A stretch of 64,000 nt of DNA from NCBI GenBank assembly GCA_032717465.1, contig JAVRFU010000168.1:49665-113664 (forward strand). The letters run 5' to 3'. Below are positions 45,606 through 55,580 of the stretch, one piece after another. Made by a program: the position numbers and the translations under genes. A model generated the notes under the pieces. It searched no databases. It was not told the DNA's origin and saw only the letters and a list, made by a program, of their open reading frames with translations. The DNA is from Coenobita brevimanus (taxonomy: Eukaryota > Arthropoda > Malacostraca > Decapoda > Coenobitidae). The stretch's first letter is position 1. Every line of letters begins with the position of its first letter.

Positions 45606-45839
45606 ATTGTAGGGACTATTATTACATATGTTTATTAGTTATTGTGTATATACTTATGTTAGGGGGGGTGCAAGGTTAAAATTTGTAGTTGTCAGGCCAA
45701 CTATTGGTTGATGCTTATATATATTGTTATTTATTGTACCTATGTGATTATAGGGCATTATGTTTGGTTGTTATTGTACCTATGTGATTATAGGATTTTA
45801 TGTTGTTTGGTTGTGGGATTTGCTTTAAGGGGGGTGAAG
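45606..45839 (+). other. element C 3' non-coding region and purine tract
   Basis: Contains a small direct repeat (TATTGTACCTATGTGATTAT at about 45734 and 45772) and the tract AAGGGGGGTGAAG directly before the 3' LTR, the likely second-strand primer. Confidence 0.75.
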
Positions 45840-46035
45840 TGTAGTAGCTTAGCAGGACACTAGAGTGCACTGCTGTGGTTAGGCCACTAGAGGGCACTGT
45901 CATGGTGTCATCATCTAGGATAGCTAGAGATATATAGAGAAGTCTAGCAAGACCTAGGCCAGTTCTGTCCCGGCTACACTCAGGCTAACAATAAACTGAG
46001 AACCCCCACTACGTGTATTTCTCTGGGATCCAATA
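45840..46035 (+). repeat. element C 3' LTR
   Basis: 196 bp, near-identical to the 5' LTR, followed by GTCTT. Confidence 0.92.
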
Positions 46036-46040
46036 GTCTT

Positions 46041-47025
46041 CTTGAAAACTTCTTTGAACGTCTCTTCATTTCTCAACTTCCTCATGTTTTGTAGCATTGC
46101 TTCCACAATTTTGTAGGGCTGCTGTAACACATCAGAAGCATACGCAGTCTCTCGATGGATAAGGGCTGTGATTTTGAGACACAACAAATTTGAAACCCAT
46201 ACTCTTCAATAACATTGACGCATCTCCCACTGATGCATCAGGAGCAACTTTCAGCGTTACTTCTTCCAGAAACTATTTCTACTCTTCTTTGCTCTAGAGT
46301 TCTGAGGGCTGATTCTCTGCAAGCCCATCGTATGTCTGAAAGCAGCATATACAGTTTCTCCACCAAACAGAAGAAAGTCACGAAATGAATGCTCGATTTT
46401 GCACTCTCAGCCAGGGCCAGATTCAGACACTGTGCATGGCAGTGTACATACAGAGCCTTAGGATTCCGTTTCTGGAGTCTTGATTGAAGACCTTTGTATA
46501 GCTCACTCATGTTGGCTGCTCCATCAAAACCTTGTCCACGGATATCTTCGATATTCAGATTATTCTTCTAGAACAGGGTTAATACCAGTTTCCAAATCTT
46601 CGCCAGTTGTGGATTGTACTTCACATACTTGTATAAAGCTTTCCTTTACCATGAAATCTTGCACATACCTCACGCAAAAGGAAACTTGCTCAGTGTGTGA
46701 CGCATGAGTTGTTTCATCAATGAGGATTGAAAAGGTCTTACTTTCATGATCTCTCTTCTCACTGTGATGGCCAACACCGAAAGTCGTTTTGAGTCCTGTT
46801 AGGTAGCAGACACTTGGGACCTTTTCAGTGTTTCTTGTTTTTGTTTTATGAAATCAAGATGCATTGATTACGTTGTCATACTTGCCGAACAGATCAAGAA
46901 ACTCAAGGAAGTTGTCTCGATTTTCACTGGACCAGGTTTCGTCGTCTCCCCTGAATATCAAACCTAGCCCTGCCAAGAATATAGTTATGGAGATTAACCT
47001 AGAGAAAATTTCTCTGGTGGTCTGT

Positions 47026-47033
<8 letters not shown>
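46041..47033 (-). pseudogene. hAT transposase, N-terminal and central part
   Basis: Minus-strand frames carry, from the N side, LAGLGLIFRGDDETWSSENR followed by NFLEFLDLFGKYD (about 46870-46990), then a GFDGAA-type segment and LQSRLQKRNPKALYVHCHAQ followed by CLNLALAES (about 46410-46520), and MLQNMRKLRNEETFKEVFKK (about 46041-46100). These are typical of DUF4371/ZMYM1-like hAT transposases. Frames are interrupted by several stops and shifts. The N-terminal zinc finger region is replaced by (AT)n and the terminal repeat. Confidence 0.82.

Positions 47034-47081
<48 letters not shown>
47034..47081 (+). repeat. (AT)n microsatellite
   Basis: (TA)n inside the right end of the hAT, mirrored by the (AT)n near its left end. 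Confidence 0.9.
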
Positions 47082-47084
<3 letters not shown>

Positions 47085-47085
<1 letters not shown>

Positions 47086-47167
47086 GAGAAGGGCACTTAT
47101 GGGGCACGGGGTTAAAGGGGCAGGTGCTCGGGCACCCCCAGCCCCCCCACCCCCCTGCACATGCCTG
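47085..47167 (-). repeat. hAT right terminal inverted repeat
   Basis: Reading inward: CAGGCATGTGCAGGGG, GAGCACCTGCCCC, AAGTGCCCTTCTC, then (AT)n. Imperfect match to the left end. Confidence 0.75.
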
Positions 47168-47290
47168 GCTTCTAGCATGATGCTATACAGTAGAGGGCTC
47201 AAAACTGATCCTTGGTGCATTCATTTTCTTACTTCATGTGAACCCTCCATTTACTCTAACATGAAAAAATTATGCAGAAAATACAGGCAA
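47168..47290 (-). pseudogene. RTE-like LINE fragment at the hAT insertion site
   Basis: Minus-strand frames encode VRVNGGF and, in a second frame, MHQGSVLSPLLYSIMLEA, the RT fingers-palm motif also seen at 8950 in the RTE copy. The hAT is inserted just after it. The other side of the hAT (33760-33902) has a weak match at best. Confidence 0.55.
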
Positions 47291-47730
47291 AAATAATGAC
47301 AGCTGACAGTGCATGTAACCAGGGTTGGCCAGTGTAAATCAAAATGTTTTTAATTAACGATTTAAATCAGTTGACTTTGTTAAAGTCACTGCGTATATGA
47401 ATATGAAAACCGTCAAAACTACTACTATAATAAAGCATTGTAGTACAGTTATGTATAAAGACTAATGATATATTTTATCTTCATGTCTGGTATAGGCTAC
47501 AGTGTCATGGCACTCATAGCTCTTATTATAATGATGCTGGGGTGTCTCTATGACCCTCTTTATGACAATGAAAATCATACTGTACCAGCCACTCACCTGA
47601 ACTGAACATATAGCTCTTGTTTCTGGGTTGCAACATTTCCGATTTCAATAATTTGGTATAAAATAAATACTTCAAATGCTTCTAGAAAACAATGACATTC
47701 ATCTGGTCCTGACAAGCTGCGTCTTCTCAA
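47291..47730. other. unassigned
   Basis: AT-rich, nothing recognised. Confidence 0.4.
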
Positions 47731-48375
47731 CAGCCCCCAACCGACTACGCCCTTCCTGCTTCAGATGTAACACCTTACCTGCGGTACGCAGTTGGTACGT
47801 GTTGGCAGAGGCACTGGGATGGTGTTTCTCATAATAAACTAAAAGAAATTTTTCAGAGAGTGGTTGTGCCAAGAGCTCTTCCTTCCATGTCTCGGCGATT
47901 GGAGGTGGCTCTTGCTAGACTTCGCATTGGGCATTCTCGGCTTACACATGGGTTCCTCATGGGTGGTGAGACTCAACCATACTGTGATGACTGCCTTGTT
48001 CCCCTTACTGTCCGTCACTTGCTGGTCGAGTGTCCGAGTCTGGGGGACCTGCGTCAGAGATTCCTCTATAGGCATAAGGGGGCAGATGGTGCCTACTGTT
48101 TGTCCTCAATGCTCGGTGAAGCCTCTAGCGATTTTACTGATGTTTTTAGTTTTCTTCAGGAGGCGGGCCTCCTTCCACTTTTATAAGTAAGTGATATTTT
48201 ATATTTTATAAATTATGCTTTCATTATTTTCAGTGTTTTTATTTCAACTAACAAATTTTAACTTTATTTTGAATATGCATTTTTTTATTTAGCTGCACCT
48301 TTTACTTTGGTGTCAGGCGGCATATGACCCTGGCAGTTGCGCCGCCAGTTTTTAATTACTTTCAATCAATCAATC
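47731..48375 (+). mobile_element. I/jockey-type LINE 3' end with (CAAT)n tail
   Basis: The plus frame to TAA/TAAG at about 48184-48186 reads SMSRRLEVALARLRIGHSRL, THGFLMGGETQPYCDDCLVP and LTVRHLLVECPSLGDLRQRF: the C-terminal Cys/His region after RNase H in I/jockey-like LINEs. The region upstream (47735-47860) is the RNase H-to-C-terminal linker in shifted frames. A 3' UTR ends TTTTTAATTACTTT and (CAAT)n at 48361-48378. Confidence 0.75.
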
Positions 48376-48378
48376 AAT

Positions 48379-48838
48379 CTGGTCATGACAGCTAAGTTGC
48401 TGACCCAAAGCAATTAAAAACTGAAAGAGTACATCCATTTTGAAGTACAAAACACAAGTCAACAGAGGGAGACCAAAGCATCTTTTGCTTCCCCAAGTGG
48501 TGAAATTTTTCCCCACTAAGGGGTGGACTAAGTTATTTTCTAAGTACTCTATCAGTGGCTGTGTAAATAACCTAAGAACATGTCCTCATACCCAGTGCAT
48601 ATGGCCTCAAAATGCACCTGAAATTGGTCATATATCAAACACTCTCTGGGAATTTACCATCCCCTCCCCCATCCCCACAAACCCTTTCCCAAACACTGAA
48701 TTTGGACTGTCATAAAAAAAAAATAATAATAATATCCTGGTTACAGCCCTGGTTGGCCATCGCCAATGATGGGGAGCCACCCGTCTCAAACCATACCGGT
48801 AATACACAATATTACTGCTACTCTACCTTTTAGAAGGA
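48379..48838. other. unassigned
   Basis: A-run plus (AAT)n at about 48714-48733. Nothing recognised. Confidence 0.4.
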
Positions 48839-49134
48839 TATTCAGTGTACTCCAGACTGCACAGCATCCAACAACTTCTCATCTACTCCATAAATATATT
48901 CTTAATCCTTTCCACAATCATTGCCTATCTACTCTGTCATATGCTTTCTCCAAATCCATGAAGGCCGCTTACAACTTCTTTCTCTTATCTAGAAACTTTT
49001 CCACTAAAGATCTAAGAATGAATATCTGATCTACACAACCTCTTCTTTCCCTAAAACTTCCCTGTTGTTCTCCAACTAATTCCTCTGTTATTTCTCAAAC
49101 TCTGTCAGTAAGTATCCTACCAAATACATTTCCT

Positions 49135-49567
49135 ATTACACTAAGAAGACAAATGTCCCTATGATTACCACATTCTGTTTCTCCTTTTCCTCTTTACAGG
49201 GGAATAATTATACCTGTCATCCAATCCTCCGGGACTGTACTTTCCTCCCAGGCTAATCTTCACATCTTCCACATCCATTCTGCTGCTATCTGTCCCCCAT
49301 GTTTCAGCATTTCACCAAACACTCCATCAATTCCTGAGGCTTTCCCCATTACACTAAGAAGACAAATGCCCCTATGATTATCACATACTGTACTTCTGTT
49401 TCTCCTTTTCCTTTGTACAGGGGAATAATTATACCTGACTTCCAATCTTCCGGGACTCTACCTTCCTCCCAGGCCAATCTTCACATCTTCCACATCCATT
49501 CTACTACTATCTGTCCCCCATGCTTCATAATTTCACCACACACTCCATCAATTCCTGGGGCTTTCCC
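49135..49567 (-). repeat. ~215-bp tandem duplication inside the LINE
   Basis: 49135-49347 and 49348-49567 are similar (both begin ATTACACTAAGAAGACAAATG and end near GGCTTTCCC). The duplicated region encodes the KAPGIDG to PLYKGKG RT segment, so the motif appears twice. Confidence 0.85.
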
Positions 49568-50049
49568 TATTTTGACTTTCTTCATTGCTTCCACAACTGC
49601 CATCCTACTGATTTCTTCCTCTCTTCTCACATCCTTCTGTCTCACAGCCATTGCCCAGCCAATTATATTCCCTTTACTTTTATTCTCTATGTTCAACAAT
49701 TCCTTAAAGTGTTCTCTCCATCTGCTCACTTTTTCTCCCTTCTCCACTAGTAATCTGCCATTTTTATCGTTCACTCCTTGACTAACTTCTTTAACTCTCT
49801 TTACCTCTTTCAAGAACATTTTCTTACATTCCCTCCAATTTACATTCAAATTCCTTTCAAATCCCTCATCCACTCTTTTCTTACTTTCTCTTACTGATCT
49901 TTTCACCTCTCTCTTCCTCTCTACATATAACTCTTTCTTCCATCTCTCAGCTTCTTCCACACCCCTATTTCTCATCCACTCACGATATGCTTTCTTCTTT
50001 TGTGCCACAGCCTGTCTCACCTCTTCATTCCACCATGCTGTTCCTTGAA

Positions 50050-50408
50050 CCCCCTTTCATAAGAACATAAGAAGAGAGGATAACTGCAGTAGGCCGGTTG
50101 GCCCATGCTAGGCAGCTCCTAGAAGAGTAACTGAACTACTAGAATGAGATAAGGATAGCAAAGAAGGCTCTCCCCTTGCCCTCCAAACCCTCCAGCCGAA
50201 GCCGGCAGGAAAAAGTCAGAAAGAACACCACGCAGTATAGAAAAACTGGCTTGGACATTTTACAGGAAAGTGTGAAAGGAGAATAAAGACTATCATAGTG
50301 TAACCTGAAAAGGAAAAATTATGAATTAGTACTTGTTATAAGATTTCCTTTTTTCTATATCCACCCCTTATTAGTCATATGCTTATCTAGTCTATGCTTG
50401 AAACTTCT
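50050..50408 (-). mobile_element. CR1-type LINE 3' fragment inserted in the LINE
   Basis: Same 3' UTR as 13205-13500 and the same C-terminal end (HRLDKHMTNKGW). Its 3' end on the minus strand is TTCTTATGTTCTTATG, two copies of an 8-bp word, the terminal-repeat style known for CR1. It is truncated at about 50408 and interrupts the LINE frame between CEVVCGVKRS and the segment resuming at about 50045. Confidence 0.85.
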
Positions 50409-50633
50409 CTTCACCCCACACACCACTTCACATGCTGCACAGATTTCTTCTGTGAATATCTTGCACACACCTTCCACGTCCCTCATCTGCTGCAATCCAT
50501 ATTTACCCAATCGCTCCTCTACTTCTCTCTTATATTCTGCCTTTTTCCATCCTCTTGTAACCTTTCCACCCTCCTTGTATGAACCACTTCCTCCTGCCCT
50601 TCCCTTCTTCAATTCCTCCATTTCATTTGGACC

Positions 50634-50850
50634 TTGATTCTCGAAGTAGAAGCTATTCAAGCTTTGATGGTTGTCAGCTCCAATTATTCTTTTGCAAGTA
50701 CAAATGATGATGCTGAGCAATTCATTTCAGTGTTTCCAGATTCAGACATAGCAAAAAAAACAACAAACAAGAAGAGACAAAGGTGGAATACTGCATTCAG
50801 TGTGGTATTGCACCATACCTAAGGAACTGTGATAAATCTGGTGTCCACAG
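50634..50850 (+). pseudogene. possible hAT-like N-terminal fragment
   Basis: Plus-strand frames give SNYSFASTNDDAEQFISVFP, DSDIA and then, in another frame, YCIQCGIAPYLRN. This looks like a short piece of a transposase-like protein, but I cannot name the family with confidence. It sits exactly between the two swapped LINE halves. Confidence 0.3.
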
Positions 50851-50869
50851 ATTTCCTCACTCCACATCT

Positions 50870-51572
50870 TTCACGAATCACATTAGATTACTTCGTATCC
50901 TATCCACTCTCTGTACCCCACATACGTTCCTCAGCAGTCCCATCTCCACTGCTTTCACTCTTGACTTTTCATTTTCATGCCACACCATAGTCTCACACAC
51001 TCCTTCATGTAAGCCTCGTGCAGCTGCAGCACTCAAGCCTCTGTTTCTTATCAAGGCCTTCATTGCACCAGTTACATTTCTTCCTTGAGTCACTCTACTT
51101 TCCACTTCTTTTGCACATTTTCCTCTTTTTTCTATCACTGTAGCCAGGTATTTGAACTCTCTCACCAATTCCAGTCTCTCTCCATTCACTGTAACATCAC
51201 ACTGTGAGCGACCGTCTCTTCAGTAACCATCACTTTACTCTTCTCTACATTTACTCTCAAGGCACGACGCTTACAGACATCAGCAAAACTCTGCACTAGC
51301 CTACCAAGTTCTTGTCCAGTACTTGCAAGCAGTACTGCATCATCTGCATACAACAAATTGGAGATATTCCATCCATCACCATTCATTACCAATGCCATCC
51401 CCCTCTCCATTACTTGTGTTTTTACTCGTACTTCTCTCATCATCCCATCCATATATATATTGAACAACCATGGGGACATCACACAACCTTGTCGCACGCC
51501 CACACCGATCGTGAACCATTCACTCAGATGCCCATTTACCCTTACACATGCTTCACTACTATCATAGAAATA
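50870..51572 (-). pseudogene. LINE 3' half (RT YADD to C-terminus), rearranged copy
   Basis: Minus strand: FYDSSEACVRVNGHLSEWF, GVGVRQGCVMSPWLFNIYMD, NLLYADDAVLLASTGQ (catalytic YADD), LRVNVEKSKVMV, then after a break near 51187 ELVREFKYLATVIEKRGKCA and a C-terminal RNRGLSAAAARGLHEGVCET. Its start matches directly the end of the 5' half at 48848, so one element was cut between these two points. Confidence 0.75.
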
Positions 51573-51655
51573 ATAATAATAATGATAATAATAATAATAA
51601 ATAATAATAATAATAATAAAAATAATAATGATGATGATGATGATTTTTTGACAGA
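51573..51655 (+). repeat. (AAT)n/(GAT)n microsatellite
   Basis: Interrupted AAT repeat, then GAT repeat. Confidence 0.9.
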
Positions 51656-51775
51656 TAGACGTACGGAAATGCAGGAAATCCACAGCAAGCCATGAGGAAA
51701 GCCAGAGGAAAGCCAGTCAGCCAGCCAGTCAGCCATCACTTACCTGCGATAAAAGCTAAGTTATGTTTCCCCTTT
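51656..51775. other. unassigned, CAGC/AGCC-repeated
   Basis: Short imperfect AGCCAG repeats at about 51700-51735. Confidence 0.4.
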
Positions 51776-51940
51776 TAGATTAGATAGATAGACAGATAGA
51801 TGGATAGATGAATGGATAGATTGATAGGTTGATGGATAAATAGATGGATGGATGGAGGGATGGGTGGATGGATGGATGGATGAATGGATGATAGATTGAT
51901 AAATGGATGAATGGATGGATGGAATGATAGATTGATAGAT
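51776..51940 (+). repeat. (GATA)n/(GATG)n microsatellite
   Basis: Mixed GATA, GATG and GATTGATA units. Confidence 0.9.
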
Positions 51941-51969
51941 AGGCAACTTAACACTGCCACACGTCACTC

Positions 51970-51972
<3 letters not shown>

Positions 51973-52063
<91 letters not shown>

Positions 52064-52186
52064 TCAAAGTCCCCTTTCATACACTCGTATACATAAATTC
52101 CCTCTCTCTCTCTCTGTCTCACACACACACACACACACACACACACATTCAAAGTCCCCTTTCATACACTCGTATACATAAATTCC

Positions 52187-52234
<48 letters not shown>
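51973..52234 (+). repeat. (CA)n tracts with a duplicated unique segment
   Basis: (CA)n at 51973-52061, 52120-52147 and 52213-52234. The segment CATTCAAAGTCCCCTTTCAT with its continuation to the (CT)n tract occurs twice (52061-52116 and 52146-52210), so the block was tandemly duplicated. Confidence 0.9.
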
Positions 52235-52235
<1 letters not shown>

Positions 52236-52442
52236 CGGCGATGCTTACCTAATGGATGTGGGTGAGGTGGAGGAGGGGAGAGGAAGGGGGAGACCGAGGA
52301 TGAGATGGAGAGGTGAAGTAGAAAGGCATATGAGAGAGGGCGGGTGTAAGTTGGGGGGAGGGCAGTGAAATGGCCGGGGACAGGGCGACATGGAGGTGAT
52401 TTGTTTGTGGCCACCCCTTACGGGATGAAGGCGTGTGGCTAG
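52235..52442 (+). mobile_element. LINE 3' end fragment
   Basis: Same family as 27240-27515: GEVEEGRGRGRPRMRW-like translation at about 52260-52305 and ATPYGMKACG-like end, followed by (GA)n at 52443-52463. 5'-truncated. Confidence 0.65.
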
Positions 52443-52555
52443 GGAGAGAGAGAGAGAGAGAGACGCCAAAAGACCTGTGTGTATCAGAGTTCATAATCAA
52501 AATATCATTCACATCTATCTATCTGTTTATCTATCTTTAAACTTACCTAAATCTA

Positions 52556-53930
52556 CCATACCCAATCTAATCTACCTTTACTGACTACCTTACCCTACCC
52601 TACCCAGCCCTACTCTACACTACCCTACCCTACCCTACCCTACCCTACCCTACCCTTCCCTACCCTACACTACCCTACTCTACCCTACCCTACACTACCC
52701 TACCCTACCCTACCCTACACTACCCTACCCTACCCTACCCTACACTACCCTACACTACCCTATCCTACCCTAACCCACCATACCCTACCCTACCCAGCCC
52801 TACCCTACACTACCCTACCCTACACTACCCTACCCTACACTACCCTACCCTACCCTACACTACCCTACCCTACTCTACCCCTACCCTACCCCTACACTAC
52901 CTTACCCTACACTACCCTACTGTACCCTACACTACCCTACCCTACCCTACCCTACCCTACCCTACACTACCCTACCCTACACTACCCTACCCTACACTAC
53001 CCGACCCTACACTTCCCTATCCCACTCCATCCCTACTCCTACAATTACCCTACACTGCTCTACCCTACCCTACCCTACCATACACTACACTACCCTGCCC
53101 TACCCTACACTACTTTTACTCCTACCCAGCCCTACCCTACACTACCCTATCCCACCCAGCCCTACCCTACACCACCCTACCCCACCCATCCCTACCCTAC
53201 ACTACCCTACACTGCTCTACCCTACCCTACCCTACCCTACACTACCCTACCCTCCCCTACCCTACACTACCTTACCCTACCCAGCCTTACCCTACACTGC
53301 CCTACCCTACACTACCCTACCCTACACTACCCTACCCTACCCTACCCTACCCTACCCTACCCTACCCTACCCTACCCAGCCCTAACCTACAATACCCTAC
53401 CTTACCATTCCCTACCCTACCCTACCCTACCCTACCCTACCCTACCCTACCCTACCCTACACTACACTACCCTGCACTAACCTGGACTACCCTACCCGAC
53501 CCTACCCCTACACTACCCTACCCCACCCTACTCCACCTTATCCTACCCTACCCTACCCTACCCTACCCTAACCTAACCTACCCTACCCTACCCTACCCTA
53601 CACTACCCTACCCTACCCTACCCTACCCTACCCTACCCTACCCTACCCTACACTATATTACTGTCCTCTACCCTACCCTACATTACCCTACCCTACCCTA
53701 CCCTACCCTACCCTACCCTACCCTACCCAACCCCTACCCTGCTCTACTCCTACCCTACACTACCCTACCCTACACTACCCTACCCTACACTACCCTACCC
53801 TACACTACCCTATTCTACCCTACCCTACCCTACCCTACCCTACCCTACCCTACCCTACCCTACCCTACCCTACCCTACCCTACCCTACCCTACCCTACCC
53901 TACCCTACCCTACCCTACCCTACCCTACCT
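52556..53930 (+). repeat. TACCC pentamer satellite, ~1.4 kb
   Basis: Almost entirely TACCC units with interspersed TACAC, CAGCC, TATCC and other variants. Long perfect TACCC runs lie at about 53330-53375, 53400-53460 and 53815-53925. The complement reads TAGGG. The arthropod telomere repeat is TTAGG, so this is telomere-like but not canonical. Confidence 0.95.
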
Positions 53931-53973
53931 ACCTATCTTGTCCCTAGAGAAGCTCAGGCAGTGAAGACACGTG

Positions 53974-54081
53974 AGAGAGACAGACAGACAGACAGACAGA
54001 GACAGACAGACAGACAGACAGACAGAGACAGACAGACAGACAGACAGACAGAGAGGCAGACAGAAAGAGACCGAGAGACAA

Positions 54082-54123
<42 letters not shown>

Positions 54124-54165
54124 GCAGAGAGACCGAGACAGACTGAGAGACAGACAGGCAGACAG

Positions 54166-54190
<25 letters not shown>
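53974..54190 (+). repeat. (GACA)n/(GA)n microsatellite
   Basis: GACA units mixed with GA repeats (about 54087-54120). Long frames on both strands are repeat translations. Confidence 0.9.
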
Positions 54191-54195
<5 letters not shown>

Positions 54196-54196
<1 letters not shown>

Positions 54197-54308
54197 GTGG
54201 CTGGGGACGAGAGGCCCGAAGAGACGGGCTGAGGACGCGCCTGACGTATCATATTCTCTCGTCTGGCGCGTCCCCAGCCCGTCTCCTTGAGTCTCGTCCC
54301 CAGCCACT
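54196..54308. repeat. palindrome, outer left end of a large inverted repeat
   Basis: Begins AGTGGCTGGGGAC and ends GTCCCCAGCCACT; inside are GACGGGCTGAGGACGCGCC and GGCGCGTCCCCAGCCCGTC. It pairs with itself over most of its length with a ~20-bp loop. A near copy lies at 62050-62166. Confidence 0.9.
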
Positions 54309-54349
54309 CCCTCCACCCCCCCCTCCTCTCCCTTAGTCATTTTCTCTTC

Positions 54350-54566
54350 CTGCTTCCTTCCTTCCTTCCTTCCCTCCTTCATTCATTCCTTCCTTCCTTC
54401 CTTCCTTCCTTCCTTACTTCTTTCCTTCCTTACTTCTTTCCTTCCTTTCTTCCTTCCTTCATTCATTCATTCCTTTCTTCCTCTTCCTTCCTTCCTTCCC
54501 TCCTTCCTTCCTTCTTTCCCTCCTTCTCTCCTTCCTTCCTTCCTTCCCTCCTTCCTTTCATCCATC
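54350..54566 (+). repeat. (CCTT)n microsatellite
   Basis: CTTC/CCTT units with CATT interruptions, then GTCTGTCTGTCTG. Complementary in layout to (GAAG)n at 61536-61985. Confidence 0.9.
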
Positions 54567-54599
54567 CCGTCTGTCTGTCTGTTGTCTATTAGGTATCTC

Positions 54600-55085
54600 C
54601 ATATATACATACTAATGGCCTTCCTACCGTCCTGCCTACTGTACATATCTACTTACCTACCTACTTACCTACCTACCTTCGTATCTACTTACCTACCAGC
54701 CTACCTACCTATTTATCTACTTACCTACCTTCCTACCTACTGACCTATCTACCTACTTAACTTCATTCTTGCCTACCTACCGACCTGCCTACCTACCTAC
54801 CAACCTACTTACCTACCCACCTATTTCTCTGTCTACCTATCTACCAACCAATCTACCTACCTACTACTAACCTACCTACCAACCTACTTTACCTACCTCC
54901 TTATCTACCTACTTACCTACCTACCAACCAACTTACCTACCTACCAACCTACTTACCTACCCACCTATTTCTCTGTCTACCTACCTACCAATCTACCTAC
55001 CTACCTACCTACCTATCTAAATACCTACCTACTTTGCCTACCTCCTTATCTACCTACTTACGTACCTACTTACGTTTATTCTTGC
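54600..55085 (+). repeat. (CTAC)n microsatellite
   Basis: CTAC/CTTAC/CAAC variants; includes a larger duplicated block with ACTTACCTACCCACCTATTT (about 54808 and 54951). Confidence 0.9.
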
Positions 55086-55141
55086 CTACCTACTTGCCCA
55101 CGTTCTTCAGTTAGCTGTAACTGCCCAGCCTCAGTACTGAT

Positions 55142-55142
<1 letters not shown>

Positions 55143-55231
<89 letters not shown>

Positions 55232-55255
55232 ACACACACACAGTCAACGACCTTC

Positions 55256-55286
<31 letters not shown>

Positions 55287-55302
55287 TAGATGGGTGACTA
55301 TT

Positions 55303-55336
<34 letters not shown>

Positions 55337-55372
55337 CACACAGTCAACGACCTTCCTCTCTCTCTCTCTCTC
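55143..55372 (+). repeat. (CA)n and (CT)n, duplicated block
   Basis: (CA)n at 55143-55241, then CAGTCAACGACCTTCCTCTC and (CT)n, repeated at about 55300-55372. Confidence 0.9.
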
Positions 55373-55580
55373 TCATCAGTACCACCACGTGAAGGCGTGT
55401 CTGTAGTGTTTGTGGTAAAAGTCAAGGTACAGGTATACAAGCCACGGTTCACGGAAAAAGTATACGGACAAAGCAACCCAAGTTTCACTTCCGAAATTTT
55501 ACTCTGAGACATGAGTCAGTTTTTTTTGGGGGGGAAGGCATGGGGCTTTTTTTTTTTTTTTTTTTTTCGGAGGGAGGGTT
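55373..55580. repeat. left-arm unique part of the large inverted repeat
   Basis: Reverse-complement match to 61040-61296: both have CATCAGT(A/G)CCACCAC, TGTAGTGTTTGTGGTAAAAG and GAAATTTTA. It includes two homopolymer stretches (T/G run 55518-55536 and T-run 55549-55567). Confidence 0.75.

Larger units (their letters stand above)
41175..46040 (+). mobile_element. element C: mag-like Ty3/gypsy LTR retrotransposon
   Basis: 4.86 kb (41180-46035) between GTCTT duplications (41175-41179 and 46036-46040). LTRs are short, 196 bp, starting TGTAGTAGC and ending CCAATA. Order is conventional: Gag with two zinc knuckles, protease, RT, RNase H, integrase. The short LTRs, serine-type primer site and motif style match the mag (K02A2.6-like) lineage. 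LTRs differ at one base that I noticed (41353 versus 46013), so it inserted recently. Removing it and one GTCTT restores the phase of the hAT transposase frame, so the target site is exact. Breaks: TAA ending Gag, TGA at 42436-42438, frameshift near 45273-45282. Confidence 0.93.
33903..47175 (-). mobile_element. hAT transposon (ZMYM1/DUF4371-like), split by elements B and C
   Basis: The element runs 33911-47167 between exact 8-bp copies of GCTTCTAG (33903-33910 and 47168-47175), the duplication length expected for hAT. The ends are related inverted sequences: CAGTAACGTGCAGGGGC on the left and, reading inward from the right, CAGGCATGTGCAGGGG. Both then have GGGCAGGTGCTC- or GAGCACCTGCCCC-like words and (AT)n. 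Without element B (6.3 kb) and element C (4.9 kb) about 2.1 kb remain, including degraded minus-strand transposase. The N-terminal zinc finger is missing, so it was already internally deleted or decayed. Confidence 0.88.
48839..50720 (-). pseudogene. LINE 5' half (pre-RT and first RT motifs), rearranged copy
   Basis: Minus strand. 50040 downwards encodes AVAQKKKAYREWMRNRGVEE, a basic linker, then EAMKKVKIGKAPGIDGVCGE, an EDWKSGIIIPLYKGKG-like motif, and further on FMDLEKAYDRV (RT catalytic Asp) ending LLDAVQS near 48848. Interrupted by a CR1 insertion at 50050-50408 (coding resumes upstream at 50409-50610 with KKAEYKREVEERLGKYGLQQ), by a ~215-bp internal tandem duplication and by stops. The 3' half of the same family lies upstream at 50870-51572, i.e. 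in swapped order. Confidence 0.7.

Noticed and set aside
51761..52414. Poly-Cys/Val, Thr/His and Ser/Ile frames
   Set aside because: Translations of (CA)n, (GATA)n and (CT)n tracts.
52556..53930. Chromosome end (telomere)
   Set aside because: Pentamer is TAGGG rather than TTAGG, has many variants, and non-telomeric sequence continues for 10 kb on its right.
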